From Haloglycomyces albus DSM 45210 (GTDB lineage Bacteria; Actinomycetota; Actinomycetes; Mycobacteriales; Micromonosporaceae), in the NCBI RefSeq assembly GCF_000527155.1, contig NZ_AZUQ01000001.1, positions 2,105,615-2,169,614 on the forward strand: a stretch of 64,000 nt of DNA, written 5' to 3'. Of this stretch, positions 18,103 through 26,856 are shown one piece after another. Each line of letters starts with the position of its first letter. Position 1 is the first letter of the stretch. The translations under genes were made by a program, and so were the position numbers. The notes below the pieces were generated by a model that worked only from the letters and a program-made list of their open reading frames with translations, was not told the origin of the DNA and made no database searches.

Positions 18103-19773
18103 TTGAGCAACACCTCGACCGGTGCCCTGAACGATTACGCGACCATGCTCCGTCGTTCTCGCTGGCTAATGATCACGATGATTCTCAGCTCCATTGCTCT
18201 TGGTGTGGCCTTCACCGCTTGGCAGGACGACGTTTACGAGTCACGCACGTCGGTGTTGGTGCAGCCGGTCGGCACGGAACGCGATGTCGCTCAAGCGAGA
18301 ACGAATGGGCAGATCAACCTCGATACCGAGGCTCAGTTGGTGCGTTCCACCGAAATCGCGGCCTCGGCGGCTGAAAAACTGGGTGAGTCCAATCAGACGA
18401 AACTCCGCGACGCAGTGGACGTCACGGTGCCGCCGAATACCGCGGTCTTGGAGATCCGCTTTCAAGCCTCCGAAGCGGAGGCCGCGCAACAGGGGGCGAT
18501 CGCGTACAGCGAGGCCTACCTGGAACACCGGCACGACCAGGCGGTCACCAACCTCGCGCAGGACCGTGAAGCGAACACCGAACGAAAAGACGGCCTGGTC
18601 GAGGAACTCGACATCCTACGAGACCGGCTGGCGAACACCGACCCGGAGGGCTCCGCATACACCCAGATCCAGGGTGACATGGAGCGCTTGAACAACCGCG
18701 TCGCCGAACTGGAGAACGAGAACGCGGAACTCAAGGCGGCCGAGGAGTCCCTGTCTCCGGGGCGTACCATCAACTCCGCCTCACTCCCGACTCAGCCGGT
18801 GTCTCCCAACGCGCTTCTCAACGTCGGTGCCGCTGCCGCCGTCGGGCTGATTTTCGCCCTGCTCATAGCGTATCTTCGCCATCAAGGCGCGCGGCGCGTT
18901 CTCTATCCGAGCGATGTCACACAGCGCTGTGGAGTCGACGTCATCGGTGCGGTTCCGAATTCAGTGCGGTTCCGCAGCAGAGAGGTCTTCGGTGCCTATT
19001 CCCCCGGAGGTCGCCTCTTTTCTCAAATGCGCAATGTGGTGGTCTCTCAACTGGGGGAGCGCCGCAAAATCATTGTGACAGTGGGCGTATCGCCTGGGCC
19101 CGCCGCCTCTATTGTGGTGGCGAATCTGGGGAGTGCGATGGCCCGCTCCGGCGACCGTACCGTGGTCATCGCCGGAAACCCCACCTCCACGGTCGGGTTG
19201 TCCGAACTATCCGAAACGAATCCGATTCCGGGGCTCTCGGACATCTGGTCCGGTCGAGTGTCGGTTAAGGACGCCTGCTTCGTAGCGCCCCGTCGCCCCG
19301 GTCTGCAAGTCATCGGTTCGGGGGCCGCCGCACGCGCCACCGGACCCACCAGCGAGGCAACCACCGACACCTTCCAGGAACTGGCGGAAGGGGGCAATAT
19401 CGTGGTGGTGGACGCCCCGCCGCTGTCGTGTTCCGCGGACGCCCAGATGTTCGCCAGCCACGCCGACGGTGTCGTCCTAGCCGTACAGACCGGCCGTGAC
19501 AGCGTCAAAGCCACAATGGAATCAATCGAGGCGATCGAAAAGGTCGGTACCCGAATCATCGGTGTCGTCCTGCTACCGTCCGATCTCGGGCCGATGATGG
19601 AGGCGCCCGCCCCGGGGCGCGCCCAATCGGAAAACGAGGGCGAAGCGGCGGATAACATGCCCGCCGACAACTCGCCCACCGACGCGCTCGACGTCGTCGA
19701 AAAAGAGGGTGGAGAGGAACAACCTTCGGATGACGGGTCCCCACAACGAAAGGAACCCGCGGGGCAATCGTGA
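18103..19773 (+). CDS. Wzz-type polysaccharide co-polymerase fused to degenerate BY-kinase domain
   Basis: 556 residues from TTG 18103, 9 bases after AAGGGAG. Membrane helices at about 22-40 and 239-258 flank an extracytoplasmic region with a coiled coil (155-217), the Wzz/chain-length arrangement. A MinD/tyrosine-kinase-like domain follows (about 320-480). Its P-loop position reads SPGPAAS (330-336), without the Lys and Thr/Ser of SPGEGKST. Walker A prime is VVIAGNP, lacking the Asp. Walker B (VVVDAPP) remains. The acidic C-terminal tail has no Tyr. It should control chain length and export but is probably unable to phosphorylate. Confidence 0.88.
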   Translation: MSNTSTGALNDYATMLRRSRWLMITMILSSIALGVAFTAWQDDVYESRTSVLVQPVGTERDVAQARTNGQINLDTEAQLVRSTEIAASAAEKLGESNQTKLRDAVDVTVPPNTAVLEIRFQASEAEAAQQGAIAYSEAYLEHRHDQAVTNLAQDREANTERKDGLVEELDILRDRLANTDPEGSAYTQIQGDMERLNNRVAELENENAELKAAEESLSPGRTINSASLPTQPVSPNALLNVGAAAAVGLIFALLIAYLRHQGARRVLYPSDVTQRCGVDVIGAVPNSVRFRSREVFGAYSPGGRLFSQMRNVVVSQLGERRKIIVTVGVSPGPAASIVVANLGSAMARSGDRTVVIAGNPTSTVGLSELSETNPIPGLSDIWSGRVSVKDACFVAPRRPGLQVIGSGAAARATGPTSEATTDTFQELAEGGNIVVVDAPPLSCSADAQMFASHADGVVLAVQTGRDSVKATMESIEAIEKVGTRIIGVVLLPSDLGPMMEAPAPGRAQSENEGEAADNMPADNSPTDALDVVEKEGGEEQPSDDGSPQRKEPAGQS

Positions 19774-21227
19774 CTATCGGGGACAAGTCGGGGCGCGGCG
19801 AAGCACTTGCCTTGACGCTGTTTATCGTCGGATATCCACTGTGGTGGTCTCTGGGCGCGGGAATTCTGCTGCTTCCCGCGCTCACCGTGATCGCGCTGTG
19901 GTTTTTGGCCTCACGACGGCGAGTCGAGTTTCCTCCCCTGTTCGGAATCTGGCTGGTCTTCCTGGCCATGGTCGTATTCAGTATATTCAATCTAGGGGCC
20001 ACTCCGCCGGGAACGGTGGAGTCCAGCTGGATGGACCAAGCTCCAGGGGCGGCCTTCCGCCTCGGGTTCTATCTCAGCGTCAGCGTCATCGCTCTCTGGG
20101 CGTACAACCTGATCGCCTACGGCAAGCTAAGTGTGGAGCGCTTGATCGTTCTCCTTGCGTATTGGGGAATCGTCACCGTCGTGGGCGGCCTGTTGGGAAC
20201 CTTCGCGGGCGGAATCGAATTCACCTCCCCGGTAGAAGCCGCCCTCCCCGCTTCCGTGGCGCAGGACGGATTCGTACAGTCCCTGGTACATCCGTCACTG
20301 TCGCAGACGATGAACATTCTCGGCTATGAGAGCCACCGACCCGCTGCTCCCTGGGGGTACACGAACACCTGGGGAAATATGTGTGCCATGACAGTGGCCT
20401 GGTTGACGGTCGTTGCCATGACCCGAGGAACCAAGTCTGGCGGCCCCACCCCGACGTGGAGCCGCCTGCGTCCGTGGGCATGGGTAGCGCTCGCGCTGGC
20501 GATGATTCCCATCGTGTACTCGCTCAACAGGGGCCTCTGGCTGGGGCTTGCGGTCATGGCGCTGGTCGTGGCCGTGAAGTTGCTCTGGGCCGGCCGGGTC
20601 GTCGCGATTCTCTCGATCATGGCGATCGGGGTTTTGGCCGGGGCCGTGGTGCTGTTGAGCCCGATGCGGACCGTGATCTCCGACCGTATCGACAATCCGC
20701 ATTCCGACGAGGGGCGTTCGTTCGCTTCGGAAACCGCCGTGGACTTGACGGTCGAACATTCTCCGTTGATCGGATTTGGTTCCACACGCAAGACCTTGGG
20801 GTCCGGTGACTCGATCGCCATTGGCCCCACTGCGGACTGCCCACGCTGTGGGGCGCGGACACTTGGAGGCAACGGTCAACTCTGGCAATTGATCTTCGCG
20901 CACGGTTTCCTCGGCCTGGCGGCGTATCTCGGTTTCATTCTGGCCGTTCTGTGGCGATTTCGGCACGACCACAGTCCGGTGGGAATTGCGGGTGCGGCCG
21001 TCATGGTCTTTTCAGTGGTATCCATGCTGTTCTATAACGCACTCGTCATGCCGTTGTTCGCCCTGCTACTGAGCTATGTCGTTCTCGCCGCTCGGGAACG
21101 CCTCGTCGCGGAGACGCGAACACGGTCCGATGCCACGCCGCAGCAACGCCCGCCACCACGCCCCACCAGGACGTCACTCCAGCACCATCGGCCCGAATTT
21201 CGCGATATTGGAGAGAAAAATGAGTGA
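19770..21227 (+). CDS. Wzy/O-antigen ligase-like polysaccharide polymerase
   Basis: 485 residues with about ten to twelve membrane helices and one larger external loop (about residues 310-375) carrying the segment GFGSTRKTLGSGDS, typical of the Wzy_C/O-antigen ligase superfamily. Family members polymerise lipid-linked repeat units or ligate chains. The GTG overlaps the stop of the co-polymerase gene by 4 bases. The C-terminus is cytoplasmic, basic and Pro-rich. Confidence 0.87.
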   Translation: MTIGDKSGRGEALALTLFIVGYPLWWSLGAGILLLPALTVIALWFLASRRRVEFPPLFGIWLVFLAMVVFSIFNLGATPPGTVESSWMDQAPGAAFRLGFYLSVSVIALWAYNLIAYGKLSVERLIVLLAYWGIVTVVGGLLGTFAGGIEFTSPVEAALPASVAQDGFVQSLVHPSLSQTMNILGYESHRPAAPWGYTNTWGNMCAMTVAWLTVVAMTRGTKSGGPTPTWSRLRPWAWVALALAMIPIVYSLNRGLWLGLAVMALVVAVKLLWAGRVVAILSIMAIGVLAGAVVLLSPMRTVISDRIDNPHSDEGRSFASETAVDLTVEHSPLIGFGSTRKTLGSGDSIAIGPTADCPRCGARTLGGNGQLWQLIFAHGFLGLAAYLGFILAVLWRFRHDHSPVGIAGAAVMVFSVVSMLFYNALVMPLFALLLSYVVLAARERLVAETRTRSDATPQQRPPPRPTRTSLQHHRPEFRDIGEKNE

Positions 21228-22428
21228 GGCAATCAAAACGAGCGATGACATGGCCCGTCGAGCGAAGTACCTCGATGAGGTCCGTGACATGCTCTTCCCG
21301 CATCAGGGTGGGGCGACCCGGAGCTATATTGCCGTCCCCAACCTGCGCAAGCCGCGCGTATTGATTCCGGCGGAACGGTCGGCGGCCTCGGGAGCACTGC
21401 AACGCTATGCCTGGCCGGCAACCGCGTCGGCACGCCTCAAACGCAATGCGGCGTATTGGGCGGTCAACAGTCGCCTTGACCGTCTCCTCCTACGCCACCG
21501 CATCGACGTGCCTACCACCGACGGAATCGACGATTACCTGAGTTCGGCCATCGGACACCCGGTATTGAGCGCTATTCACATTGGGCCGGCGCGCGCCAAT
21601 CGCAAGCCGGTTCTTCATTTGCTGGACCCGGAGGGAAACACCGTCGGTTTCGCCAAGATGGGCGTCAACGACCTGACTCGGGACTTGGTGCGAGCCGAAC
21701 GCGACAATTTGGAAGTACTGCAGAAACGTTCGTGGCGGAATCAACTGGTGCTTCCCGAGGTAGCGCATTTCGGGCATTGGCGCGACTTCAATATACTGGT
21801 CACGACCCCCATACCCGCCTGGGAACCGCCTACCGACCACAACCATCGGCGTCGGATCGCGGCCATGGTCGAACTGACCAAGGCCTTCAGCGTCACCTCG
21901 GGGCCTCTGTGCCAGAGCGGTTACCGGCGTCGCCTGGACGAGCGCCTCGAACTATTGGCAACGTACCCCGAGGAAGACGCGCGGGTGCTGTATCAAACCG
22001 CTCAAACCACCCTGCCACGTTATGCGGAAGTGGAGCTGGAATACGGTTCCTGGCACGGTGACTGGACTCCGTGGAATTCCCGCCACAGCGGAGAGTTCAT
22101 CTACCTGTGGGACTTGGAGCGTTACGAAAGCGACGTTCCTCTCGGCTTCGATGCCTTGCACTACCGACTGCAGGACGCGATAGTGACCGAACAACGAAAC
22201 CCCAAGACGGCCTTGGAGGAGCTGCTACGTGCCGCCCCCGCCCTTCTGGAACCGTTCAACGTAACCGCGACTCAAGCCCGCGCCACGGCCGTGCTCTACA
22301 TTATCGACCTGGCCGTGCGTTATGCGATCGACCGCGCCGCCGAAGCCGGTGCGGCGCTGGGAGCACTGGGCAGCTGGTTGCTACCCGCATTGATCGAATA
22401 CACTCACGAAGGGCGACAGCATGACTAA
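21220..22428 (+). CDS. APH/choline-kinase-fold phosphotransferase in polysaccharide locus
   Basis: 402 residues from ATG 21220, with GGAGAG just upstream; it overlaps the polymerase stop by 8 bases. The kinase-fold catalytic loop is GSWHGDWTPWN (HGDxxPxN), and the metal-binding Asp follows in LWDLERYE. The N-terminal lobe is unusual and long, with no clear nucleotide-loop signature. Substrates of this fold are small molecules such as sugars, choline or drugs. The setting points to phosphorylation of a sugar or a polymer precursor rather than resistance; this is inference. Confidence 0.78.
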   Translation: MSEAIKTSDDMARRAKYLDEVRDMLFPHQGGATRSYIAVPNLRKPRVLIPAERSAASGALQRYAWPATASARLKRNAAYWAVNSRLDRLLLRHRIDVPTTDGIDDYLSSAIGHPVLSAIHIGPARANRKPVLHLLDPEGNTVGFAKMGVNDLTRDLVRAERDNLEVLQKRSWRNQLVLPEVAHFGHWRDFNILVTTPIPAWEPPTDHNHRRRIAAMVELTKAFSVTSGPLCQSGYRRRLDERLELLATYPEEDARVLYQTAQTTLPRYAEVELEYGSWHGDWTPWNSRHSGEFIYLWDLERYESDVPLGFDALHYRLQDAIVTEQRNPKTALEELLRAAPALLEPFNVTATQARATAVLYIIDLAVRYAIDRAAEAGAALGALGSWLLPALIEYTHEGRQHD

Positions 22429-23302
22429 GACTCTCCGCGATCGAATCCCCGCCCCAATCCGCACCGCCGTCTCCAACTCAGCCCGCACCTACGGGCGCTT
22501 GACCGTATCGGGACGACTCCTCCCCGGATTCCTTATCTGTGGCGGGCAGCGATGCGGTACCACCAGTCTCTATCGAGCTCTGCAACAACATCCCGCGATC
22601 CTGAAACCGAACCTGCACAAGGGAGTGCACTATTTCGACACCTCTTATCATAAGGGTCTCTCGTGGTATCGGGCTCATTTCGCCACGCGGGGAACCGCCC
22701 GCCGTATCCAGGATCAAACGGGGCTGGTTCCCATGGCCTACGAGTCCAGCCCCTACTATCTCTATCACCCCTTGGCTCGTGAGCGCTTCGCCCGCGATCT
22801 ACCTGGAATCAAGGTCATCGTTCTCGTTCGCGACCCGGTAGAACGCGCGTGGTCCCAGCACGCCCACGAGGTGGCTCGCGGCTTTGAAGACATTACCGAC
22901 TTCGAAGCGGCCTTGGCGGCCGAACCGGAACGACTGGCCGGGGAGGACGCTCGACTGGCCGCCGATCCCTCGTACTACAGTTTCAGCCATCAGCACCACG
23001 CGTATCGGGCCCGGGGACAGTACAGCCAGTACCTCACGAAGCTCGCCGAGCTGATCGGCGAGGAACGAATCCTCGTCCTCGACTCCGGTCAATTCTTCAC
23101 TCGTCCAGAAGAATCCTTCGAGCGGGTCATGCGGTTTCTCAGCCTGCCCTGGATCGGTTGCGTCGACTTCAGAAAGCACAATGGGCGGGGGCGACCATCA
23201 CCCATGTCACCGCAATTGCGACACCAGCTCACCGAATTCTACGAGCCGTTCGACGCCGAACTCGGCAAATGGTTGGGGCACACCCCGAGCTGGCGCATCT
23301 AG
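22421..23302 (+). CDS. PAPS-dependent sulfotransferase (heparan N-sulfotransferase-like)
   Basis: 293 residues. The 5'-phosphosulfate loop is CGGQRCGTTSLYRAL (residues 40-54), and the 3'-phosphate site is VRDPVERAWSQH (136-147). The KGVHYFDTSYHKG segment resembles carbohydrate sulfotransferases of the NDST type. It should move sulfate from PAPS to a sugar hydroxyl or amine. It overlaps the phosphotransferase gene by 8 bases, so it belongs to the same transcript. No export signal, so it acts in the cytoplasm before export. Confidence 0.9.
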   Translation: MTKTLRDRIPAPIRTAVSNSARTYGRLTVSGRLLPGFLICGGQRCGTTSLYRALQQHPAILKPNLHKGVHYFDTSYHKGLSWYRAHFATRGTARRIQDQTGLVPMAYESSPYYLYHPLARERFARDLPGIKVIVLVRDPVERAWSQHAHEVARGFEDITDFEAALAAEPERLAGEDARLAADPSYYSFSHQHHAYRARGQYSQYLTKLAELIGEERILVLDSGQFFTRPEESFERVMRFLSLPWIGCVDFRKHNGRGRPSPMSPQLRHQLTEFYEPFDAELGKWLGHTPSWRI

Positions 23303-23560
23303 GCGGATTGATGTCCTGCCGCAGTCGTCATGCCGTGACTACGGCGCTCGCTCTCCCACACCGAGCGCCGTCACGTTACAGGGGCGTCGAGGTACCTCGA
23401 TTCCCGACGTGGTCTCGCCGAACGGCGGTCGACGCCCCTGAACCGAAGCCAAGTTCGGCAAGCCCTTCCCCGGTGAGGCTCCCGCAAGGGCGGACGAACT
23501 CTCGATACCGGGCCTCTTCTTCCACTCGATAAACTCCCGGGCAAAAGAAATGGAAAAGCA
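23303..23560 (+). other. Multi-hairpin intergenic leader before the flippase gene
   Basis: 258 bases with no gene. Seen in order: a 10-bp stem ACGGCGCTCG/CGAGCGCCGT (23341-23350 with 23362-23371); an 11-bp stem AGGGGCGTCGA/TCGACGCCCCT (23380-23390 with 23429-23439), whose left arm ends inside the palindrome TCGAGGTACCTCGA (23387-23400), so that palindrome and the 11-bp stem compete for 23387-23390; and weaker stems CCGAA/TTCGG and GCCCTT/AAGGGC in 23441-23500. No T tract follows. It may be a terminator-like spacer, a cis-regulatory RNA or a processing site. Confidence 0.45.
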
Positions 23561-25006
23561 TTGGCCACCGTTACCGTAGATTCGGGAAAACACACCGTCC
23601 GACGTAGTGCGGGTTCCAGCCTGGTCAGCCTCCTGGGAGCCGCCGCTGCCGGCGGCGGAGGGATACTCGTCAGCTGGCTGGTGGCCCGGGCCTTGAGCCC
23701 GACCGCCGCCGGTGCGTTCTTCACTTCCACGTCCCTTTTTCTCCTCCTCGCTTCCATTGCCCGGCTGGGAACTCCCACGTCGGTGGTCTATTGGATCGCC
23801 TCGAAACGCAAGGCCGCACAACTGGGGGCATTGGGGGACATATACCGAAACGCCTTCCTCGCACCGTTGGTCGGGGCGGGGGCCTGTTCCCTCCTACTGT
23901 TGACGTTCGCGTCGTACCTGCCGAACCCAACGCTCGCCGCGATCTTGGCGGCCGTCTTGCCGTTGGCAGTGGTGAGCGAGATACTCCTGGCGGCCGGGCG
24001 CGGATTCAACCGAATGGGACCGACGGTGGCGATTGAAAAGATCGGACGCACTCTCAGCCAAGTCGTCCTGCTTGCCGTTGTCGCCGTGGCCTTCAGCGGA
24101 AATCTCACCGCCACCACCCTCGCCTGGTCGATGCCGTATCTACCGGCGGCGCTATTGGCGGCATGGACGGTGTGGCGGCTACCCCGAGCGCACGGCCAGA
24201 ACGGATCGCTGCCCGCCCGTGATTTCTGGAGTTTCACCGGGCCGAGGGCGGCCGCTTCGGTCGTGCAACTGGCCCTACAGCGGCTCGACATCGTCCTGGT
24301 GGGGGCTCTGGCCGGGCTGGAGGCCGCCGCGGTGTACACCGTCGCGACCCGATTCATCGTGGTGGGGCAGATGGTTTCGGGTGCCATTGGACAGGCCCTG
24401 CAGCCACGCATTGCGGCCAACGTCGGCCAACCGGCGAAACTCAGTGAGCTCTACCAGACGTCGACCGCGTGGATCGTCGCGCTGACATGGCCCATCTATA
24501 TATCGATAGCGATGTCGGCCGACATCTATTTGAGGCTGTTCGGCTCGGACTACATTCGCGGGGACGCGCGCACGGTGATCTGGATCCTCGCTCCCAGCAT
24601 GATGGTGGCGGCGGCGTGCGGGATCGTGGACACCGTATTGGCGATGGCGGGGAAGACGTCGTGGCAGTTCTACAATGTGTCGATTGCGCTCGCCGTCAAT
24701 ATCGTTCTCAACGTCGTGCTGATACCCCGTATCGGCATCGTGGGGGCCGCCTTGGCCTGGGCGGTTTCCTTGATGTGTAAGAACCTGATTCCCCTGTATC
24801 AGGTGTATCGCGGATTCGGGTATAGGCCGTGGGGCACGCTCTGTCTGACCTGCATCGCTTGCAGCGGCCTGCATCTGATCCTCATCATCCTCTGCGCCCA
24901 GTTCGGTACGAGCGCGCAACTTATCGGCACTGGAATCGGATTGCTGGCCTGGGGCGTCATCGTGCTCGGATACGCACGCCGTCTTCTGTCCCTATGGGAG
25001 AAGTAA
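23561..25006 (+). CDS. Wzx-type polysaccharide flippase (MVF/PST superfamily)
   Basis: 481 residues with about twelve to fourteen helices. The first helix follows SLVSLLGAAAAGGGGILVSW, and the interior has the PST pattern of an integral exporter. It should flip lipid-linked repeat units to the outer face for the polymerase. The start is TTG 23561 with GGAAAAG upstream; the nearby ATG at 23550 is out of frame. A 258-base structured gap separates it from the upstream sulfotransferase gene. Confidence 0.87.
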   Translation: MATVTVDSGKHTVRRSAGSSLVSLLGAAAAGGGGILVSWLVARALSPTAAGAFFTSTSLFLLLASIARLGTPTSVVYWIASKRKAAQLGALGDIYRNAFLAPLVGAGACSLLLLTFASYLPNPTLAAILAAVLPLAVVSEILLAAGRGFNRMGPTVAIEKIGRTLSQVVLLAVVAVAFSGNLTATTLAWSMPYLPAALLAAWTVWRLPRAHGQNGSLPARDFWSFTGPRAAASVVQLALQRLDIVLVGALAGLEAAAVYTVATRFIVVGQMVSGAIGQALQPRIAANVGQPAKLSELYQTSTAWIVALTWPIYISIAMSADIYLRLFGSDYIRGDARTVIWILAPSMMVAAACGIVDTVLAMAGKTSWQFYNVSIALAVNIVLNVVLIPRIGIVGAALAWAVSLMCKNLIPLYQVYRGFGYRPWGTLCLTCIACSGLHLILIILCAQFGTSAQLIGTGIGLLAWGVIVLGYARRLLSLWEK

Positions 25007-25141
25007 TCAGCCGTTGAACGCGGGCCGATTTCACTGTCGAATTTACCGAATGTTTCCCCGTATGTTTCGTATTCTACGAGCGTAGGAAAAGCGCCCCCAC
25101 GGAATGTCAAGTACACGAAGAAACGAAAGGACCCACGATAC

Positions 25142-25879
25142 ATGGTCGACAACTACAGCGACGTGTTCCAAGACCGATCTGCGGTCGACAAATACCAGGA
25201 TCGTACTTACGCGCGGGGAACCTACTCGTCGATAGTATCGGCTCGTCAGGCGAGCTGGCTGCGAAGTTTCATTAGAGAGGCCTTTCCCGATCCGCCCGTA
25301 CACTATGACTTCGCCTGCGGTACGGGACGCGCGGCCCGGATGGTGGACGGAACCGTCGCCGTCACCCACGGATACGACCCGTCGCACGCCATGCTCGCCA
25401 AGGCTCGCGATCTGGGCACTCCAGGGCATCTACATCATATCGATCCGGTGGGGCCCGTGCCGGAATTGGACATGGATCCACAGCGTCACAATCTGGTCAC
25501 GGCGTTCCGTCTTCTTCTGAACGTGGAAGAGTCGGTGCGCGATCGATTCATGGAGTTCGCCTCCGCCGCATTGCCGAAGGCCGAATCGGGTCTTCTCGTG
25601 GTGGAAAACCACGGAAACGCCTCATCGATCCGGCGGTTGCGCCGAACGTTCGGGAGACTCGACACCAATAGTTGGTTCCAAGAGCTGTCACATCGTGAAG
25701 TGGAAGAACTGTTCGATCACCATGGCTTCGAGTTGGTGGGCATTCACGGTTTCACCCTCTTTACGCAGGGTTTCTATCGGCAGCCGTTGAAGTTTGTCGC
25801 GCGACCGACGGATGCCGTGCTCTGCTCCTTGATTGGGCGCTGGTGCACCAACGTGGTGTACGTGGGGCGTCGCAAATAA
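25142..25879 (+). CDS. Class I SAM-dependent methyltransferase
   Basis: 245 residues. Motif I is YDFACGTGRAARMV (about residues 58-71), followed by an acidic loop (HGYDPSHAML). The C-terminal half has the usual seven-strand pattern. Place at the end of the plus-strand polysaccharide genes suggests methylation of a sugar or lipid carrier, but the substrate is not evident. The ATG has AAAGGA 9 bases upstream. It is followed by a hairpin between convergent genes. Confidence 0.82.
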   Translation: MVDNYSDVFQDRSAVDKYQDRTYARGTYSSIVSARQASWLRSFIREAFPDPPVHYDFACGTGRAARMVDGTVAVTHGYDPSHAMLAKARDLGTPGHLHHIDPVGPVPELDMDPQRHNLVTAFRLLLNVEESVRDRFMEFASAALPKAESGLLVVENHGNASSIRRLRRTFGRLDTNSWFQELSHREVEELFDHHGFELVGIHGFTLFTQGFYRQPLKFVARPTDAVLCSLIGRWCTNVVYVGRRK

Positions 25880-25894
25880 CCACGAACAGGAGCC

Positions 25895-25927
25895 GCTGTC
25901 CCCGGTATAACCCCTTTCGGGGACAGC
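25895..25927. terminator. Hairpin between convergent methyltransferase and GT2 genes
   Basis: A perfect 10-bp stem GCTGTCCCCG/CGGGGACAGC (25895-25904 with 25918-25927) encloses a 13-base loop. No T tract follows on either strand, so it may act as a weak or factor-assisted terminator. Confidence 0.55.
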
Positions 25928-25947
25928 CTGCCTGAATCGGCGTGGCG

Positions 25948-26856
25948 TTAAATGCCTTTGCCGCGCTTGTGTAGAGAAGCCATCACCCCTGGAATGGTGA
26001 CCACTCCGGTCGTGGCGGCCAGAGCTATCGCCGCACGCGGTTCCCTCGGGTAATAGCGAGTCGCCCGAGTCGCCCATTTGAGAGCGGTTTTACGGTCGCC
26101 GATGGCGGCGTGCCAACAGGCCAGCTGTCCGTAAACTCGAGCGGCTCCTTCGGGGCAGCCGTGAATTTCAGGGTGGCGATCCAGTATCCATTTCAACGAC
26201 GAGATTTTGGTGTCCCATCGGGTTTCAAAGTGTGAACCCGCCCAGTTGACGAGAACATAGGCCGAGTCGACATGGCTGATCGTGCGGCGGCGAGCGGCGC
26301 GCAACAATATGTCCCAATCCTCGTTCTGACTTCCGGGAGCGTCTTCTGCGATCAGACCAAGGCCGTTGAGAAGGGACGAGCGGCGAAACAGGAATGTGGA
26401 CGAATGCAGCATCATCATGCGTGAACGCAGCAGGTCGGCATGGCTGATCGCATTATGGCCCGCCAGCCGCACATTACGTTTTCCTTTATACGCCACTTCG
26501 ATTGCGGTGGTACACATTTCCGCGCTGGTGCCCAAGGCCGCCACCTGTGCGGTCAACTTTCCGGGCAGCCATTCGTCATCGTCGTCGAGGAAGGCGACCA
26601 CATCGGTATCGAGTGACATGATTCCGCTGTTGCGCGCTCCCGCCAGGCCGGGAGTCCGCTCGTTCTTGATGACCGTCACCGGTCGATCACCGTCACGGCC
26701 GAGGGAATGGTCCGGCTTGGCGCGGTCGTAGACCACGATCGTCTCCAACCGCCCGGGGTAGAACTGCTCCAGAACCGACTGCAGCGCTTCCCTAACCTGC
26801 TGAGGTCTATTGTGAGTGGGAATCACGACTCCCACCGATGGCCAGTTACTCCCCAC
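25948..26856 (-). CDS. GT2 family glycosyltransferase
   Basis: 302 residues from GTG 26856, chosen because GGAGG (26863-26867) lies 6 bases upstream; the frame is open to 26892. The GT-A fold begins with SVGVVIPTHNRPQQVREAL and has the metal-binding acidic run VAFLDDDDEW. A C-terminal helical section (about 230-290) with WHAAIGDRKTALKWATRATR looks TPR-like. It overlaps the end of the upstream sulfotransferase gene by 11 bases. It should add one sugar to the repeat unit. Confidence 0.88.
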   Translation of the reverse strand: MGSNWPSVGVVIPTHNRPQQVREALQSVLEQFYPGRLETIVVYDRAKPDHSLGRDGDRPVTVIKNERTPGLAGARNSGIMSLDTDVVAFLDDDDEWLPGKLTAQVAALGTSAEMCTTAIEVAYKGKRNVRLAGHNAISHADLLRSRMMMLHSSTFLFRRSSLLNGLGLIAEDAPGSQNEDWDILLRAARRRTISHVDSAYVLVNWAGSHFETRWDTKISSLKWILDRHPEIHGCPEGAARVYGQLACWHAAIGDRKTALKWATRATRYYPREPRAAIALAATTGVVTIPGVMASLHKRGKGI

